A DNA stretch of 7,029 nt from JBKBMT01 sp046295655 (GTDB taxonomy: Bacteria; Pseudomonadota; Alphaproteobacteria; Rhodobacterales; Rhodobacteraceae): NCBI GenBank assembly GCA_046295655.1, contig JBKBMT010000105.1, positions 1 to 7,029 of the forward strand, read 5' to 3'. A program made the translations under genes and the position numbers. Below, in pieces: positions 1 to 6,564 of this stretch. Position 1 is the stretch's first letter, and every line of letters begins with the position of its first letter. The notes beneath the pieces were generated by a model. The model ran no database searches. It had not been told where the DNA came from and saw only the letters and a list, made by a program, of their open reading frames with translations.

Positions 1-21
1 GGCGGCGCCGGGCCCAAGGGA

Positions 22-49
22 CGGCTGCGCCGCGCGAGGGGCGCAGCCG
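22..49 (-). terminator. Strong hairpin downstream of the M20 peptidase gene
   Basis: Positions 22-31 and 40-49 form a perfect 10-bp inverted repeat (CGGCTGCGCC / GGCGCAGCCG) around an 8-nt loop. It lies about 30 bp past the stop codon of the minus-strand peptidase gene, where a transcript end would be expected. A second small repeat (GGGAG/CTCCC, 56-66) lies between the stop and this stem. Neither is followed by a T-run on the minus strand, so it is not a textbook Rho-independent terminator. It may end or stabilise the transcript of the peptidase, or of a gene left of the window. Confidence 0.4.
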
Positions 50-77
50 GCGTGCGGGAGCCTCCCCCTTCCGGCCC

Positions 78-1454
78 TCACCCCAGCCGGTCGAAGATCC
101 GCGCCCAGGACCGGATGCCCTTGTGAAAGCAACGCAGGTCGTATTTCTCGTTCGGGCTGTGGATCCGGTCGTCCTCGCGCGAGAACCCGGTCAGCAGCGA
201 ATCCATGCCAAGCTCCGAGCGGAAATAGCCCGCCACCGGGATCGAGCCGCCGGCGCCGATGAAGGCCGCCGGCATCTCCCATTCCGCGCTCAGCGCGGCG
301 CGCGCTGCGGCGAAGGCCGGATGATCGGTGCGCATGTGGCCCGCGGGGCTGCCGCCGTGTTCGCGGAACTCCGCGGTGCAGTCGGGCGGCAGATGCGCCC
401 GGACATGGGCGCGGAAGGCCGCGCGGATTGCGGCCGGATCCTGCTGTCCCACCAGCCGGAACGAGACCTTGGCCCGCGCCTCGGCCGGCAGCACCGTCTT
501 GAACCCGTCGCCAGTATAGCCGCCGTCGATGCCGTTGAACTCGCAGGTCGGCCGCGCCCAGATCGCCTCGAGCGGCGTGCGGCCGGTCTCGCTTGCCGGA
601 TGCGACAGGCCGACATCGCCGAGGAAGGCCGCATGGTCGAAGGCCAGGTTCTGCCATTGCGCCCGGATCTCGTCCGACAGTTCCGGCACGCCCTCATAGA
701 AGCCCGGCAGCGTCACCCGGTTGTCGTCGTCGTGCAGCGCTGCCAGCGCCCGGGCCAGCACCCGGATCGGGTTCGCCGCCAGCCCGCCGAAATGGCCCGA
801 ATGCAGGTCGCGGTTCGCCGCGCGCACGATCACCTCCTCGCCCACCAGTCCGCGCAGCATGGTGGTGATCGCCGGCACCCGCCCGTCGTAGAGGCCGACA
901 TCGCAGATGAAGGCCAGGTCGGCGCGCAGAGCCTCCGCATGCTCTGCCAGGAACGGCAGCAGCGAGGGCGAGCCCGATTCCTCCTCGCCTTCCAGGAACA
1001 CCGTGGCGCGGAAGGGCAGACTGCCGTGCACCGCCTTCCAGGCCCGGAACGCCTCGACGAAGGTCATCAGCTGGCCCTTGTCGTCGGATGCACCGCGGGC
1101 GCGGATCTCGGGCCCGGCGGGGCCGTCCTCGACCGCCGGATCGAACGGGTCGCGGTGCCACAGCGCGACCGGATCGACCGGCTGGACGTCGTAATGGCCG
1201 TAGAACAGGTAATGCGGGCTGCCCGGTGGCCCGTCGTGATGCGCGACGACCATGGGGCGCCCCGGCGTGGCGTGCTTGCGCGCCGCGAACCCGATGTCCG
1301 AGAGATCGGCAACCAGCCAGTCCGCCGCGCGGTCGCAATCGGCCGCATGGGCCGGGTCGGTCGAGATCGAGGGAATGCGCAGCAGCGCGAAGAGCCGCTC
1401 CAGCGCGGCCGGCAGATCCGCGTCGATGCGGTCGAGAACCCGGTCGATTGTCAT
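78..1454 (-). CDS. M20 family metallopeptidase (CPG2/carnosinase-like dipeptidase)
   Basis: Predicted cytoplasmic zinc-dependent dipeptidase or deacylase of 458 residues, close to the usual length for this subfamily. Numbering from ATG at 1454, the M20 metal and catalytic set is complete. HYDVQP is at 87-92 (metal His, catalytic Asp), DDKG at 124-127 (bridging Asp), EGEEESGS at 155-162 (general-base and metal Glu, about 158/159), a metal Asp near 185 (FICDVG) and a C-terminal RIHSPNE with metal His 432. DLHSG (His 218) marks the dimerisation-domain segment that reaches the partner's active site. A GTG twelve bases upstream (1466) is in frame but has AAGGA only one base before it. The ATG has AAGGA four bases upstream and is preferred. 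There is no signal peptide. It diverges from the next gene and nothing links it to heme synthesis. The exact substrate cannot be read from sequence. Confidence 0.95.
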   Translation of the reverse strand: MTIDRVLDRIDADLPAALERLFALLRIPSISTDPAHAADCDRAADWLVADLSDIGFAARKHATPGRPMVVAHHDGPPGSPHYLFYGHYDVQPVDPVALWHRDPFDPAVEDGPAGPEIRARGASDDKGQLMTFVEAFRAWKAVHGSLPFRATVFLEGEEESGSPSLLPFLAEHAEALRADLAFICDVGLYDGRVPAITTMLRGLVGEEVIVRAANRDLHSGHFGGLAANPIRVLARALAALHDDDNRVTLPGFYEGVPELSDEIRAQWQNLAFDHAAFLGDVGLSHPASETGRTPLEAIWARPTCEFNGIDGGYTGDGFKTVLPAEARAKVSFRLVGQQDPAAIRAAFRAHVRAHLPPDCTAEFREHGGSPAGHMRTDHPAFAAARAALSAEWEMPAAFIGAGGSIPVAGYFRSELGMDSLLTGFSREDDRIHSPNEKYDLRCFHKGIRSWARIFDRLG

Positions 1455-1482
1455 GATGTCCTTCACGTCCTTGTGCGCGCCG

Positions 1483-1510
1483 AACCTACCAGCCCCTGTG
1501 CCCCTGTCCA
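1483..1510 (-). promoter_or_regulatory. Candidate sigma-70 promoter for the M20 peptidase gene
   Basis: On the minus strand TGGACA (1505-1510) matches the -35 consensus TTGACA at five of six bases. After 16 bp comes TAGGTT (1483-1488), a weak -10 matching three of six. Transcription would start near 1476, giving a leader of about 20 nt before ATG 1454. The spacing and location are right, but the -10 is poor, so this is a tentative call. Confidence 0.3.
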
Positions 1511-1527
1511 GAGCTGCACCGGCGGGA

Positions 1528-1542
1528 TATTGTGCCGCAAGC
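1528..1542 (+). repeat. 15-bp sequence shared with 6187-6201
   Basis: TATTGTGCCGCAAGC occurs here and again, identically and in the same orientation, at 6187-6201. Both copies lie outside the clear genes and both have CCGGCGG a few bases upstream (1519-1525 and 6170-6176). This copy lies 19 bp before the ATG of the exported-protein gene. TATTGT could serve as a -10 hexamer, and TTG-N5-CAA inside it is a small dyad. A chance 15-mer match in 7 kb is unlikely but not excluded. Confidence 0.4.
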
Positions 1543-1561
1543 GAGGATCGGGGAGGACGGA

Positions 1562-2143
1562 ATGCGGATCGGGGTTCTGGCGGCGGGTTTCGCGCTTATT
1601 TCCCACGGCGGGCCGGCGGCGGCGCTCGATGCGGCCGGGGCCGAGGCATTGCTCTATCCACCGGACCGGGTCGAGGTGGAGCTGATCCCGCGCAGCTTCA
1701 TGTCGGACGACGACCGCCGCCTGCTGGGCCAGGCGCTGGGCGCGCAGAAATACTATGCGGCCATCGCCGTTCCGCCGCACGAGGGGTTGCTGTCGCCCGC
1801 CGGCGCCGTTGCGGCGAACTACCACGACGCCGCGTCCGCCGAAAAGGCGGCGCTGGCCGAATGCAACGCCAAGCGCAGCGGTGGCCAGGCCTGCGTGGTT
1901 GTGGCGCGCGTCCGTCCGCAGGGCTGGACCAGGCGCGACTTCCAGCTTTCGGCCGCCGCGACCGAGGCTTTCGCCAAGGACTTCGTTCGTGCCGACCGGC
2001 CGCGGGCCTTCGCCGTCTCTGCCTCGAGCGGTCTTTGGGGAATCGGCACCGGGAACGATGCCGCGGGCGCGGCCGTGGCCGACTGTCGCGCGCGCGCGGC
2101 CGGAGCGCCGCCCGGCGACTGCCGCGTGGTGCTGTCCGAATGA
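1562..2143 (+). CDS. Small exported protein with two DUF4189-like cysteine repeats
   Basis: A 193-residue protein of unknown function. ATG 1562 is chosen over an in-frame GTG at 1532 because GGGAGG lies five bases before it and translation from it gives a clean signal peptide. That peptide is a short Arg-led N-terminus, a hydrophobic stretch to about residue 13, then GGPAAA with cleavage probably near residue 21, so it should be periplasmic. The mature part has two similar halves. Residues 64-117 and 148-193 each have an aromatic/Ala-Val beta-strand start, a Gly-rich loop, an Ala-rich helix ending in Cys (101; 175) and a second Cys followed by VV (111; 187). This resembles the DUF4189 pattern. 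Two disulfides are plausible. It stands 119 bp before hemA on the same strand, so a database name copied from HemA should be distrusted: none of the ALAS PLP residues are present. Confidence 0.8.
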   Translation: MRIGVLAAGFALISHGGPAAALDAAGAEALLYPPDRVEVELIPRSFMSDDDRRLLGQALGAQKYYAAIAVPPHEGLLSPAGAVAANYHDAASAEKAALAECNAKRSGGQACVVVARVRPQGWTRRDFQLSAAATEAFAKDFVRADRPRAFAVSASSGLWGIGTGNDAAGAAVADCRARAAGAPPGDCRVVLSE

Positions 2144-2180
2144 TGCATCGGGAAGCGGCATTTTGACCTCTCGCCTGCCC

Positions 2181-2204
2181 GATCCTTGACCGATATCAAG
2201 GATC
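2181..2204 (+). promoter_or_regulatory. FnrL/FNR-type operator upstream of hemA
   Basis: TTGACCGATATCAA (2186-2199) matches the FNR/CRP-family consensus TTGAT-N4-ATCAA with one change. The symmetry extends outward: GATCCTTGA (2181-2189) and TCAAGGATC (2196-2204) are perfect 9-bp inverted arms. In Rhodobacter sphaeroides, hemA transcription is known to respond to the anaerobic regulator FnrL, so this site upstream of hemA is most simply its binding site. Its centre (2192/2193) is 70 bp before the hemA ATG. Other FNR/CRP-family proteins, such as a Dnr/NnrR type, recognise similar sequences and cannot be excluded. Confidence 0.8.
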
Positions 2205-2221
2205 GTCCGGCCTGTCTCTCC

Positions 2222-2234
2222 TATGGCTGGGTCA
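2222..2234 (+). promoter_or_regulatory. Candidate -10 and start of the FNR-dependent hemA promoter
   Basis: TATGGC at 2222-2227 is a weak -10 hexamer. If transcription starts seven bases later, at 2234, the FNR dyad is centred at -41.5, the standard class II activator position, where no good -35 is needed. The leader would be 29 nt and carry GGAAGG (2250-2255), seven bases before ATG 2263. The geometry is read directly; the start site is inferred. Confidence 0.4.
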
Positions 2235-2262
2235 GGACGGTGGAACGACGGAAGGCAGAACC

Positions 2263-3486
2263 ATGCGGCACGATCAGGCTCTCGACACGGCGCTCGGACG
2301 ACTGCACGCCGAGGGGCGTTACCGGACCTTCATCGAGATCGAGCGGATCGTGGGGCGCTTTCCGCAGGCCATCTGGCGCCGCCCGGACGGCAGCAGCAAG
2401 GAAATCACCGTCTGGTGCGGCAACGATTACCTCGGCATGGGCCAGCACCCCGAGGTGCTGGCGGCGATGCACGACGCACTCGACCGCGCCGGCGCGGGCT
2501 CTGGCGGGACGCGCAACATCTCGGGCACCACCGTCCACCACAAGCGGCTCGAGGCCGAGCTTGCCGATCTGCACGGCAAGGAGGCGGCGCTGGTCTTTTC
2601 CTCGGCCTATATCGCCAACGACGCCACGCTCTCGACCCTGCCGAAGCTGTTTCCGGGTCTGATCATCTACTCCGACGCCCTCAATCACGCGTCGATGATC
2701 GAGGGCGTGCGCCGCAACGGCGGGGCCAAGCGGATCTTCCGGCACAACGATGTTGCGCACCTGCGCGAGCTCTTGGCCGCGGACGACCCGGCCGCGCCGA
2801 AGCTTGTCGCCTTCGAGTCGGTCTATTCGATGGACGGCGATTTCGGCCCGATTGCCGCGATCTGCGATGCCGCCGAGGAGTTCGGCGCGCTGACCTATAT
2901 CGACGAGGTCCATGCGGTCGGGATGTACGGCCCCCGCGGCGGGGGCGTGACCGAGCGCGACCGGCTGGCAGATCGCATCGACATCATCAACGGAACCCTC
3001 GGCAAGGCGTTCGGCGTGTTCGGCGGCTATATCGCGGCCAGCGCGAAGATGGTCGATGCGATAAGGTCTTATGCGCCGGGCTTCATCTTCACCACATCGC
3101 TGCCGCCTGCGGTGGCAGCCGGGGCTGCCGCCTCGATCCGTCACCTGAAACGGGCCCAGCATCTGCGCGATGCCCAGCAGTTGCACGCGAAGATCCTCAA
3201 GACCCGGCTGCGGGGCCTCGGGCTGCCCTTCATCGACCACGGCAGCCATATCGTGCCGGTCCACGTGGGCGATCCGGTCCACTGCAAGATGATCTCGGAC
3301 ATGCTGCTGGAGAACCACGGGATCTATGCCCAGCCCATCAACTTCCCGACGGTGCCGCGGGGGACGGAGCGGCTGCGCTTTACCCCGTCGCCGCTGCACG
3401 GGCCGGATCTGATCGACCGGCTGGTTCGTGCGATGGATGATCTGTGGGCCCATTGTGCGCTTAATCGCGCCGAAATCTCGGCCTGA
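2263..3486 (+). CDS. hemA: 5-aminolevulinate synthase
   Basis: A PLP-dependent cytoplasmic enzyme that condenses glycine with succinyl-CoA to 5-aminolevulinate, the first step of the C4 tetrapyrrole route. At 407 residues it is the length of Rhodobacter HemA and matches it throughout (WCGNDYLGMGQHP at 51-63, GAGSGGTRNISGTT at 77-90, FESVYSMDGDFG at 184-195). The PLP lysine is Lys248 in NGTLGK. Asp214 and His217 in IDEVH, and His142 in NHASM, are the cofactor residues. Arg21, Thr83, Asn85 and Ile86 fit the succinyl-CoA/glycine pocket described for the R. capsulatus enzyme. No heme-regulatory Cys-Pro motif is seen. GGAAGG lies seven bases before the ATG. The FNR-type dyad upstream suggests induction at low oxygen. 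Rhodobacter species may carry a second isozyme, HemT. This copy's context and sequence favour HemA. Confidence 0.98.
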   Translation: MRHDQALDTALGRLHAEGRYRTFIEIERIVGRFPQAIWRRPDGSSKEITVWCGNDYLGMGQHPEVLAAMHDALDRAGAGSGGTRNISGTTVHHKRLEAELADLHGKEAALVFSSAYIANDATLSTLPKLFPGLIIYSDALNHASMIEGVRRNGGAKRIFRHNDVAHLRELLAADDPAAPKLVAFESVYSMDGDFGPIAAICDAAEEFGALTYIDEVHAVGMYGPRGGGVTERDRLADRIDIINGTLGKAFGVFGGYIAASAKMVDAIRSYAPGFIFTTSLPPAVAAGAAASIRHLKRAQHLRDAQQLHAKILKTRLRGLGLPFIDHGSHIVPVHVGDPVHCKMISDMLLENHGIYAQPINFPTVPRGTERLRFTPSPLHGPDLIDRLVRAMDDLWAHCALNRAEISA

Positions 3487-3577
3487 TCACATCTTCGGGT
3501 GCACATAGCGCTTCGGCTGTGCTACCAATGCTGTCAAGGTTTCGCTAAGACCCGAGTCGCGGCGGCATCGGGCGCAG

Positions 3578-3603
3578 ACGGGGCTACTGGCCCCGTTAAC
3601 GGG
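3578..3603 (+). other. Overlapping inverted repeats in the hemA-rodZ gap
   Basis: ACGGGGC (3578-3584) and GCCCCGT (3590-3596) form a perfect 7-bp stem with a 5-nt loop. Overlapping it, CCCGTTAACGGG (3592-3603) is a perfect 12-bp DNA palindrome. The pair ends 14 bp before the rodZ-like ATG. There is no T-run, so termination of hemA transcription here is doubtful. It could be an operator, a weak attenuator, or a 5'-leader structure near the ribosome site of the next gene. Confidence 0.4.
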
Positions 3604-3617
3604 ATGGGGCAGGACGG

Positions 3618-4811
3618 ATGAAGTGGCGCAAGAGCCGGCCACCGGCAGAGGTTCAGGAGGATGAAGGGCCCAAGGGCTTTGACGACTTCGAACTTCGGCT
3701 TGGCGATCTCATGCGTGGCGAGCGGGCGACGCTGGGCAAGTCCCTGCTCGATGTGCAGCGCGAGCTGAAGATCAAGGCAACCTACATCGCGGCGATCGAG
3801 AATGCCGATGTCTCGGTTTTCGAGACGCCGGGTTTCGTGGCCGGTTACGTCCGGTCCTATGCGCGCTTTCTGGGAATGGACCCGGAATGGGCCTATGCCA
3901 AGTTCTGCGAGGAAGCGAATTTCTCGATCCACCACGGTCTTTCCGCCGGCGCATCCGGCTATCGGCCGGCGCCCAGGCCGGGCCTGCGCGGGCTCGAGGC
4001 GCTGGGTGATCCCAACGCGCCCTTCGTGCCGCGCGGCGAAAGCTGGGTGCACCGGATCGAACCGGGCGCCGTCGGGTCGGTTCTGGTGCTGGCGCTGCTG
4101 ATCGCCGGCCTGGGCTATGGCGGATGGTCGGTCCTGCGCGAGGTCCAGCGCGTGCAGCTTGCCCCGGTCGAGCAGGCGCCGCATGTGGTGGCGCAGATCG
4201 ACCCGCTTGGCAGCGTCGGAACCGGCGCCACGCTGCGGATCACCGATCTGGCCGACGACGACGATGCCGCCGCTCCGACCGCTCCCACGGCCGAGGCCCT
4301 GGGCCGGCTATATCGTCCGCAGGCGCTGGAAGTTCCGGTTCTGGTTCCCCGCGACGGGCCGATCGCGGCCATCGATCCTCGCGCCGGCCGACCGGTCGAG
4401 ACCGACGCGGCGGCGCCCGAGTCTGCGGCCGAGGGCGACAGCCCGGTTCGGGTTGTCGAGGCCGCACCCCCGGCGGTCGAGATCTTTGCCGTCCGCCCGT
4501 CCTGGGTGCGGGTTCAGGCAGCCGACGGAACCGTGCTGTTCGAGAAGATCCTCGACGCCGGCGAACGCTACGAGGTGCCGCAGGCCGAGGCGCCGGCGCG
4601 GCTCCGGGCCGGCAATTCCGGCTCGCTCTACTTCTCCGTCAACGGACGCCCGCTCGGGCCGGCCGCACCCGGGGCCCAGGTGGTGCGCAATGTCGAACTG
4701 TCGCCCGAGGCGCTGACCGAGCGCTTTTCCGAGGCCGATCTGACCCGCGACGCCGATCTGGCCCGGATCGTGGCGCTGGCCGAGGCGGAACGGCAGCAGC
4801 CGGCAGACTGA
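3618..4811 (+). CDS. rodZ: RodZ-like membrane protein (HTH, one TM segment, DUF4115)
   Basis: A 397-residue protein with RodZ architecture. An N-terminal cytoplasmic Xre/HTH_25-type domain spans about 24-100 (GKSLLDVQRELKIKATYIAAIEN, then ETPGFVAGYVRSYARFLGMDP). A single membrane helix lies at about 152-170 (GSVLVLALLIAGLGYGGW). A long Ala/Pro/Asp-rich periplasmic linker (about 185-284) leads to a C-terminal DUF4115 domain at about 287-362, containing SWVRVQAADGTVLFEK and a Gly-Leu/Tyr-rich strand pattern. In E. coli RodZ the HTH domain binds MreB and helps rod-shape elongation, and its gene also lies directly before ispG. The same pairing here supports the assignment. The role in this organism is inferred. 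The HTH is divergent from DNA-binding Xre proteins, so a name of transcriptional regulator would probably be misleading. AGGA is only three bases before the ATG, and GGGG eight bases before may help. Confidence 0.85.
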   Translation: MKWRKSRPPAEVQEDEGPKGFDDFELRLGDLMRGERATLGKSLLDVQRELKIKATYIAAIENADVSVFETPGFVAGYVRSYARFLGMDPEWAYAKFCEEANFSIHHGLSAGASGYRPAPRPGLRGLEALGDPNAPFVPRGESWVHRIEPGAVGSVLVLALLIAGLGYGGWSVLREVQRVQLAPVEQAPHVVAQIDPLGSVGTGATLRITDLADDDDAAAPTAPTAEALGRLYRPQALEVPVLVPRDGPIAAIDPRAGRPVETDAAAPESAAEGDSPVRVVEAAPPAVEIFAVRPSWVRVQAADGTVLFEKILDAGERYEVPQAEAPARLRAGNSGSLYFSVNGRPLGPAAPGAQVVRNVELSPEALTERFSEADLTRDADLARIVALAEAERQQPAD

Positions 4812-4878
4812 TCGCGGCCTTGCCGCAAGCGGGGCGACGACGTATCTCGAAGGTCGAGCGACCCGCAGGAGACGTGCC

Positions 4879-6009
4879 ATGACGCACAATCCGATCCGTC
4901 CCTGGCGCAACATCGACCGCCGCAAGTCCCGGCAGATCCATGTCGGCAAGGTGCCTGTCGGAGGCGACGCACCGATCTCGGTGCAGACGATGACCAACAC
5001 GCCGACGACCGACGCGAAGGCCACGATCGAGCAGATCCGGCGCTGCGCTGTCGCGGGCGCGGATATCGTCCGCGTCTCCACCCCCGACGAGGACAGCACC
5101 CGGGCATTGCGCGAGATCGTCGCGGAAAGCCCTGTCCCGATCGTCGCCGACATCCATTTCCACTATCGCCGCGCGATCGAGGCGGCCGAGGCGGGTGCCG
5201 CCTGTCTGCGCATCAACCCGGGCAACATCGGCAGCGCGCAACGCGTCCGCGAGGTGATCCGGGCCGCCCGCGACCACGGCTGTTCGATCCGCATCGGGGT
5301 CAACGCCGGCAGCCTGGAGAAGCATCTGCTGGACAAATACGGCGAGCCCTGTCCGGAGGCGATGGTCGAAAGCGGGCTCGACCATATCCGCATCCTGCAG
5401 GACAATGACTTTCACGAATTCAAGATCAGCGTGAAGGCGTCCGACGTGTTCCTCGCCGCCGCCGCCTATCAGCAGCTGGCCGAGGCGACCGACGCGCCGA
5501 TCCATCTGGGCATCACCGAGGCCGGGGGGCTGGTCTCCGGCACGGTCAAGTCGGCCATCGGACTCGGCAGTCTGCTCTGGGCGGGGATCGGCGACACCAT
5601 CCGCGTCAGCCTTTCGGCCGATCCGGTCGAGGAGGTAAAGGTCGGATTCGAGATCCTGAAGTCGCTTGGCCTGCGACACCGCGGGGTGACGATCATTTCC
5701 TGCCCGTCCTGCGCCCGGCAGGGGTTCGACGTGATCCGCACCGTCGCGATCCTCGAAGAGCGTCTGGCGCATGTGACAACGCCCTTGTCGTTGTCGATCA
5801 TCGGCTGCGTGGTCAATGGCCCGGGCGAGGCGTTGCTGACCGACATCGGCTTCACCGGAGGTGGCGCGGGCAAGGGGATGGTCTATCTTGCCGGCCGCCA
5901 GAGCCACACCATGGGCAACGAACGGATGATCGACCATATCGTCGAGCTGGTCGAGGCGAAGGCTGCCGAACTGGCCGCTGCCGGGTCGGACCGGGCCGCT
6001 GCCGAATAG
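4879..6009 (+). CDS. ispG: 4-hydroxy-3-methylbut-2-enyl diphosphate synthase
   Basis: IspG (GcpE) converts MEcPP to HMBPP, the penultimate step of the MEP isoprenoid pathway, using a [4Fe-4S] cluster and reduced flavodoxin or ferredoxin. The 376-residue length matches the short bacterial form of about 370 residues. The N-terminal TIM barrel shows VGGDAPISVQTMTNTPTTD (27-45), the PIVADIHF strand (87-94) and RINPGNIG (111-118). The C-terminal cluster domain has all four ligands: Cys275 and Cys278 in CPSCARQG, Cys310 in GCVVNGPGE, and Glu317. AGGAG (4867-4871) is seven bases before the ATG. It follows the RodZ-like gene by 67 bp with no terminator visible, so the two are probably co-transcribed. 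No extra domain of the plant/long type is present. The C-terminal AAAGSDRAAAE tail looks like unstructured extension. Confidence 0.98.
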   Translation: MTHNPIRPWRNIDRRKSRQIHVGKVPVGGDAPISVQTMTNTPTTDAKATIEQIRRCAVAGADIVRVSTPDEDSTRALREIVAESPVPIVADIHFHYRRAIEAAEAGAACLRINPGNIGSAQRVREVIRAARDHGCSIRIGVNAGSLEKHLLDKYGEPCPEAMVESGLDHIRILQDNDFHEFKISVKASDVFLAAAAYQQLAEATDAPIHLGITEAGGLVSGTVKSAIGLGSLLWAGIGDTIRVSLSADPVEEVKVGFEILKSLGLRHRGVTIISCPSCARQGFDVIRTVAILEERLAHVTTPLSLSIIGCVVNGPGEALLTDIGFTGGGAGKGMVYLAGRQSHTMGNERMIDHIVELVEAKAAELAAAGSDRAAAE

Positions 6010-6186
6010 GCTGCAAGCCCCGGCGGTCCGCAACTGTTCGGCCGAAGCGTCCGGATGGACGCGGCGCGGGTGCCGGCAAAGACCGACCGTCGCACCGTCC
6101 GAATTCGGATCGTATGGCGGCGGCCAATCGCCGCGCCCTTCACACGCTTGTTTTCAGAGGGTTATGGCTCCGGCGGTAGGAAAACC

Positions 6187-6201
6187 TATTGTGCCGCAAG
6201 C
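6187..6201 (+). repeat. Second copy of the 15-bp sequence at 1528-1542
   Basis: Identical to 1528-1542 and in the same orientation, with CCGGCGG at 6170-6176 ahead of it. Here it is followed by no convincing gene. If it marks a promoter, the product would be a non-coding transcript or a lost gene. A 19-codon frame begins at ATG 6164 with GAGG just before it, reads through the repeat and stops at 6221. Confidence 0.35.
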
Positions 6202-6247
6202 CAAGGAATATCAAGCTTTCTAGCTACTTGCGCCGAGCCCCATCGTG

Positions 6248-6279
6248 TCGCGTGTATCGTCAGCGGGTTTCGCGTGTAT
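6248..6279 (+). repeat. Direct repeat TCGCGTGTAT, 22 bp apart
   Basis: TCGCGTGTAT occurs at 6248-6257 and 6270-6279, start to start 22 bp, close to two helical turns. The second copy runs into the inverted repeat ATGCG-AG-CGCAT (6278-6289). Same-face repeats could bind a regulator or be iteron-like, but two copies are too few to claim an origin. Confidence 0.3.
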
Positions 6280-6564
6280 GCGAGCGCATGGTGACATAGA
6301 CCGCAAGAATTGCAAATCCCGGAACATTCCGGCGGAAAATTCTGTCAGGCAGGGATCAAACTCCAGTGCCGCGCAATGCCCCCGTGCCCCCCCTTTCACC
6401 TTCGCAAGTTGGGTGACGTTGTCCTGAAGGTGGGCTGGCGTTGCGGTTAAGGTTCGCGGCTTCAAGCACAAGCGGGTAGCAGGCTGGCGGGCCGCTGGGT
6501 TGGGGCGCCTCTCGATTGCAGCCCCTTCGACACCCGGCCCGGCTAACGCTGCTACTTCTCCTCC

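Larger units (their letters stand above)
6010..6564. other. Gene-poor stretch between ispG and the res region
   Basis: No reading frame here has a good start, ribosome site and recognisable protein. Visible structure includes TCCGAATTCGGA (6098-6109, perfect palindrome) and a GCGGCG/CGCCGC stem (6117-6122 with 6129-6134) that could weakly terminate ispG transcription. The second copy of the 15-bp repeat is at 6187-6201, and a 22-bp-spaced direct repeat is at 6248-6279. ATGCG/CGCAT (6278-6289) and CCGGAA/TTCCGG (6319-6332) are further inverted repeats. From about 6180 to 6400 base composition looks less GC-rich than the core genes, which fits acquired or decaying DNA. One frame, 6164-6589, is interrupted by only two stops (6221, 6425) and may be a degenerate gene. 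Confidence 0.6.

Noticed and set aside
123..1685. Long plus-strand open frame opposite the M20 peptidase
   Set aside because: It is the antisense of a gene with complete M20 motifs. Its translation is Arg/Gly/Ala-rich low-complexity with no family features.
2221..3453. Long frames overlapping hemA on both strands
   Set aside because: HemA is unmistakable in its own frame. The others are GC-rich shadow frames.
3501..3522. GCACA/TGTGC hairpin with inner UUCG loop after hemA as a terminator
   Set aside because: The stem is interrupted by a 4-nt bulge and no T-run follows. It is too weak to call.
3509..3537. TTGACA on the minus strand (3532-3537) as a promoter
   Set aside because: No -10-like hexamer at usable spacing and no minus-strand gene downstream of it.
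4639..6033. 464-codon minus-strand frame over ispG
   Set aside because: The opposite strand encodes a full IspG with all cluster ligands. The antisense product has no recognisable domain.
6055..6294. 79-codon plus-strand frame after ispG
   Set aside because: No Shine-Dalgarno sequence, an Arg-rich composition typical of GC-rich shadow frames, and no motif.
6414..6451. 38-bp stretch ending in GTTAAG as a Tn3-family terminal inverted repeat
   Set aside because: It lacks the GGGG outer end and the internal sequence does not resemble Tn3-family termini.
6220..6471. 83-codon minus-strand frame in the gene-poor region
   Set aside because: It starts with TTG, has no ribosome site upstream, and its translation resembles no family I know.
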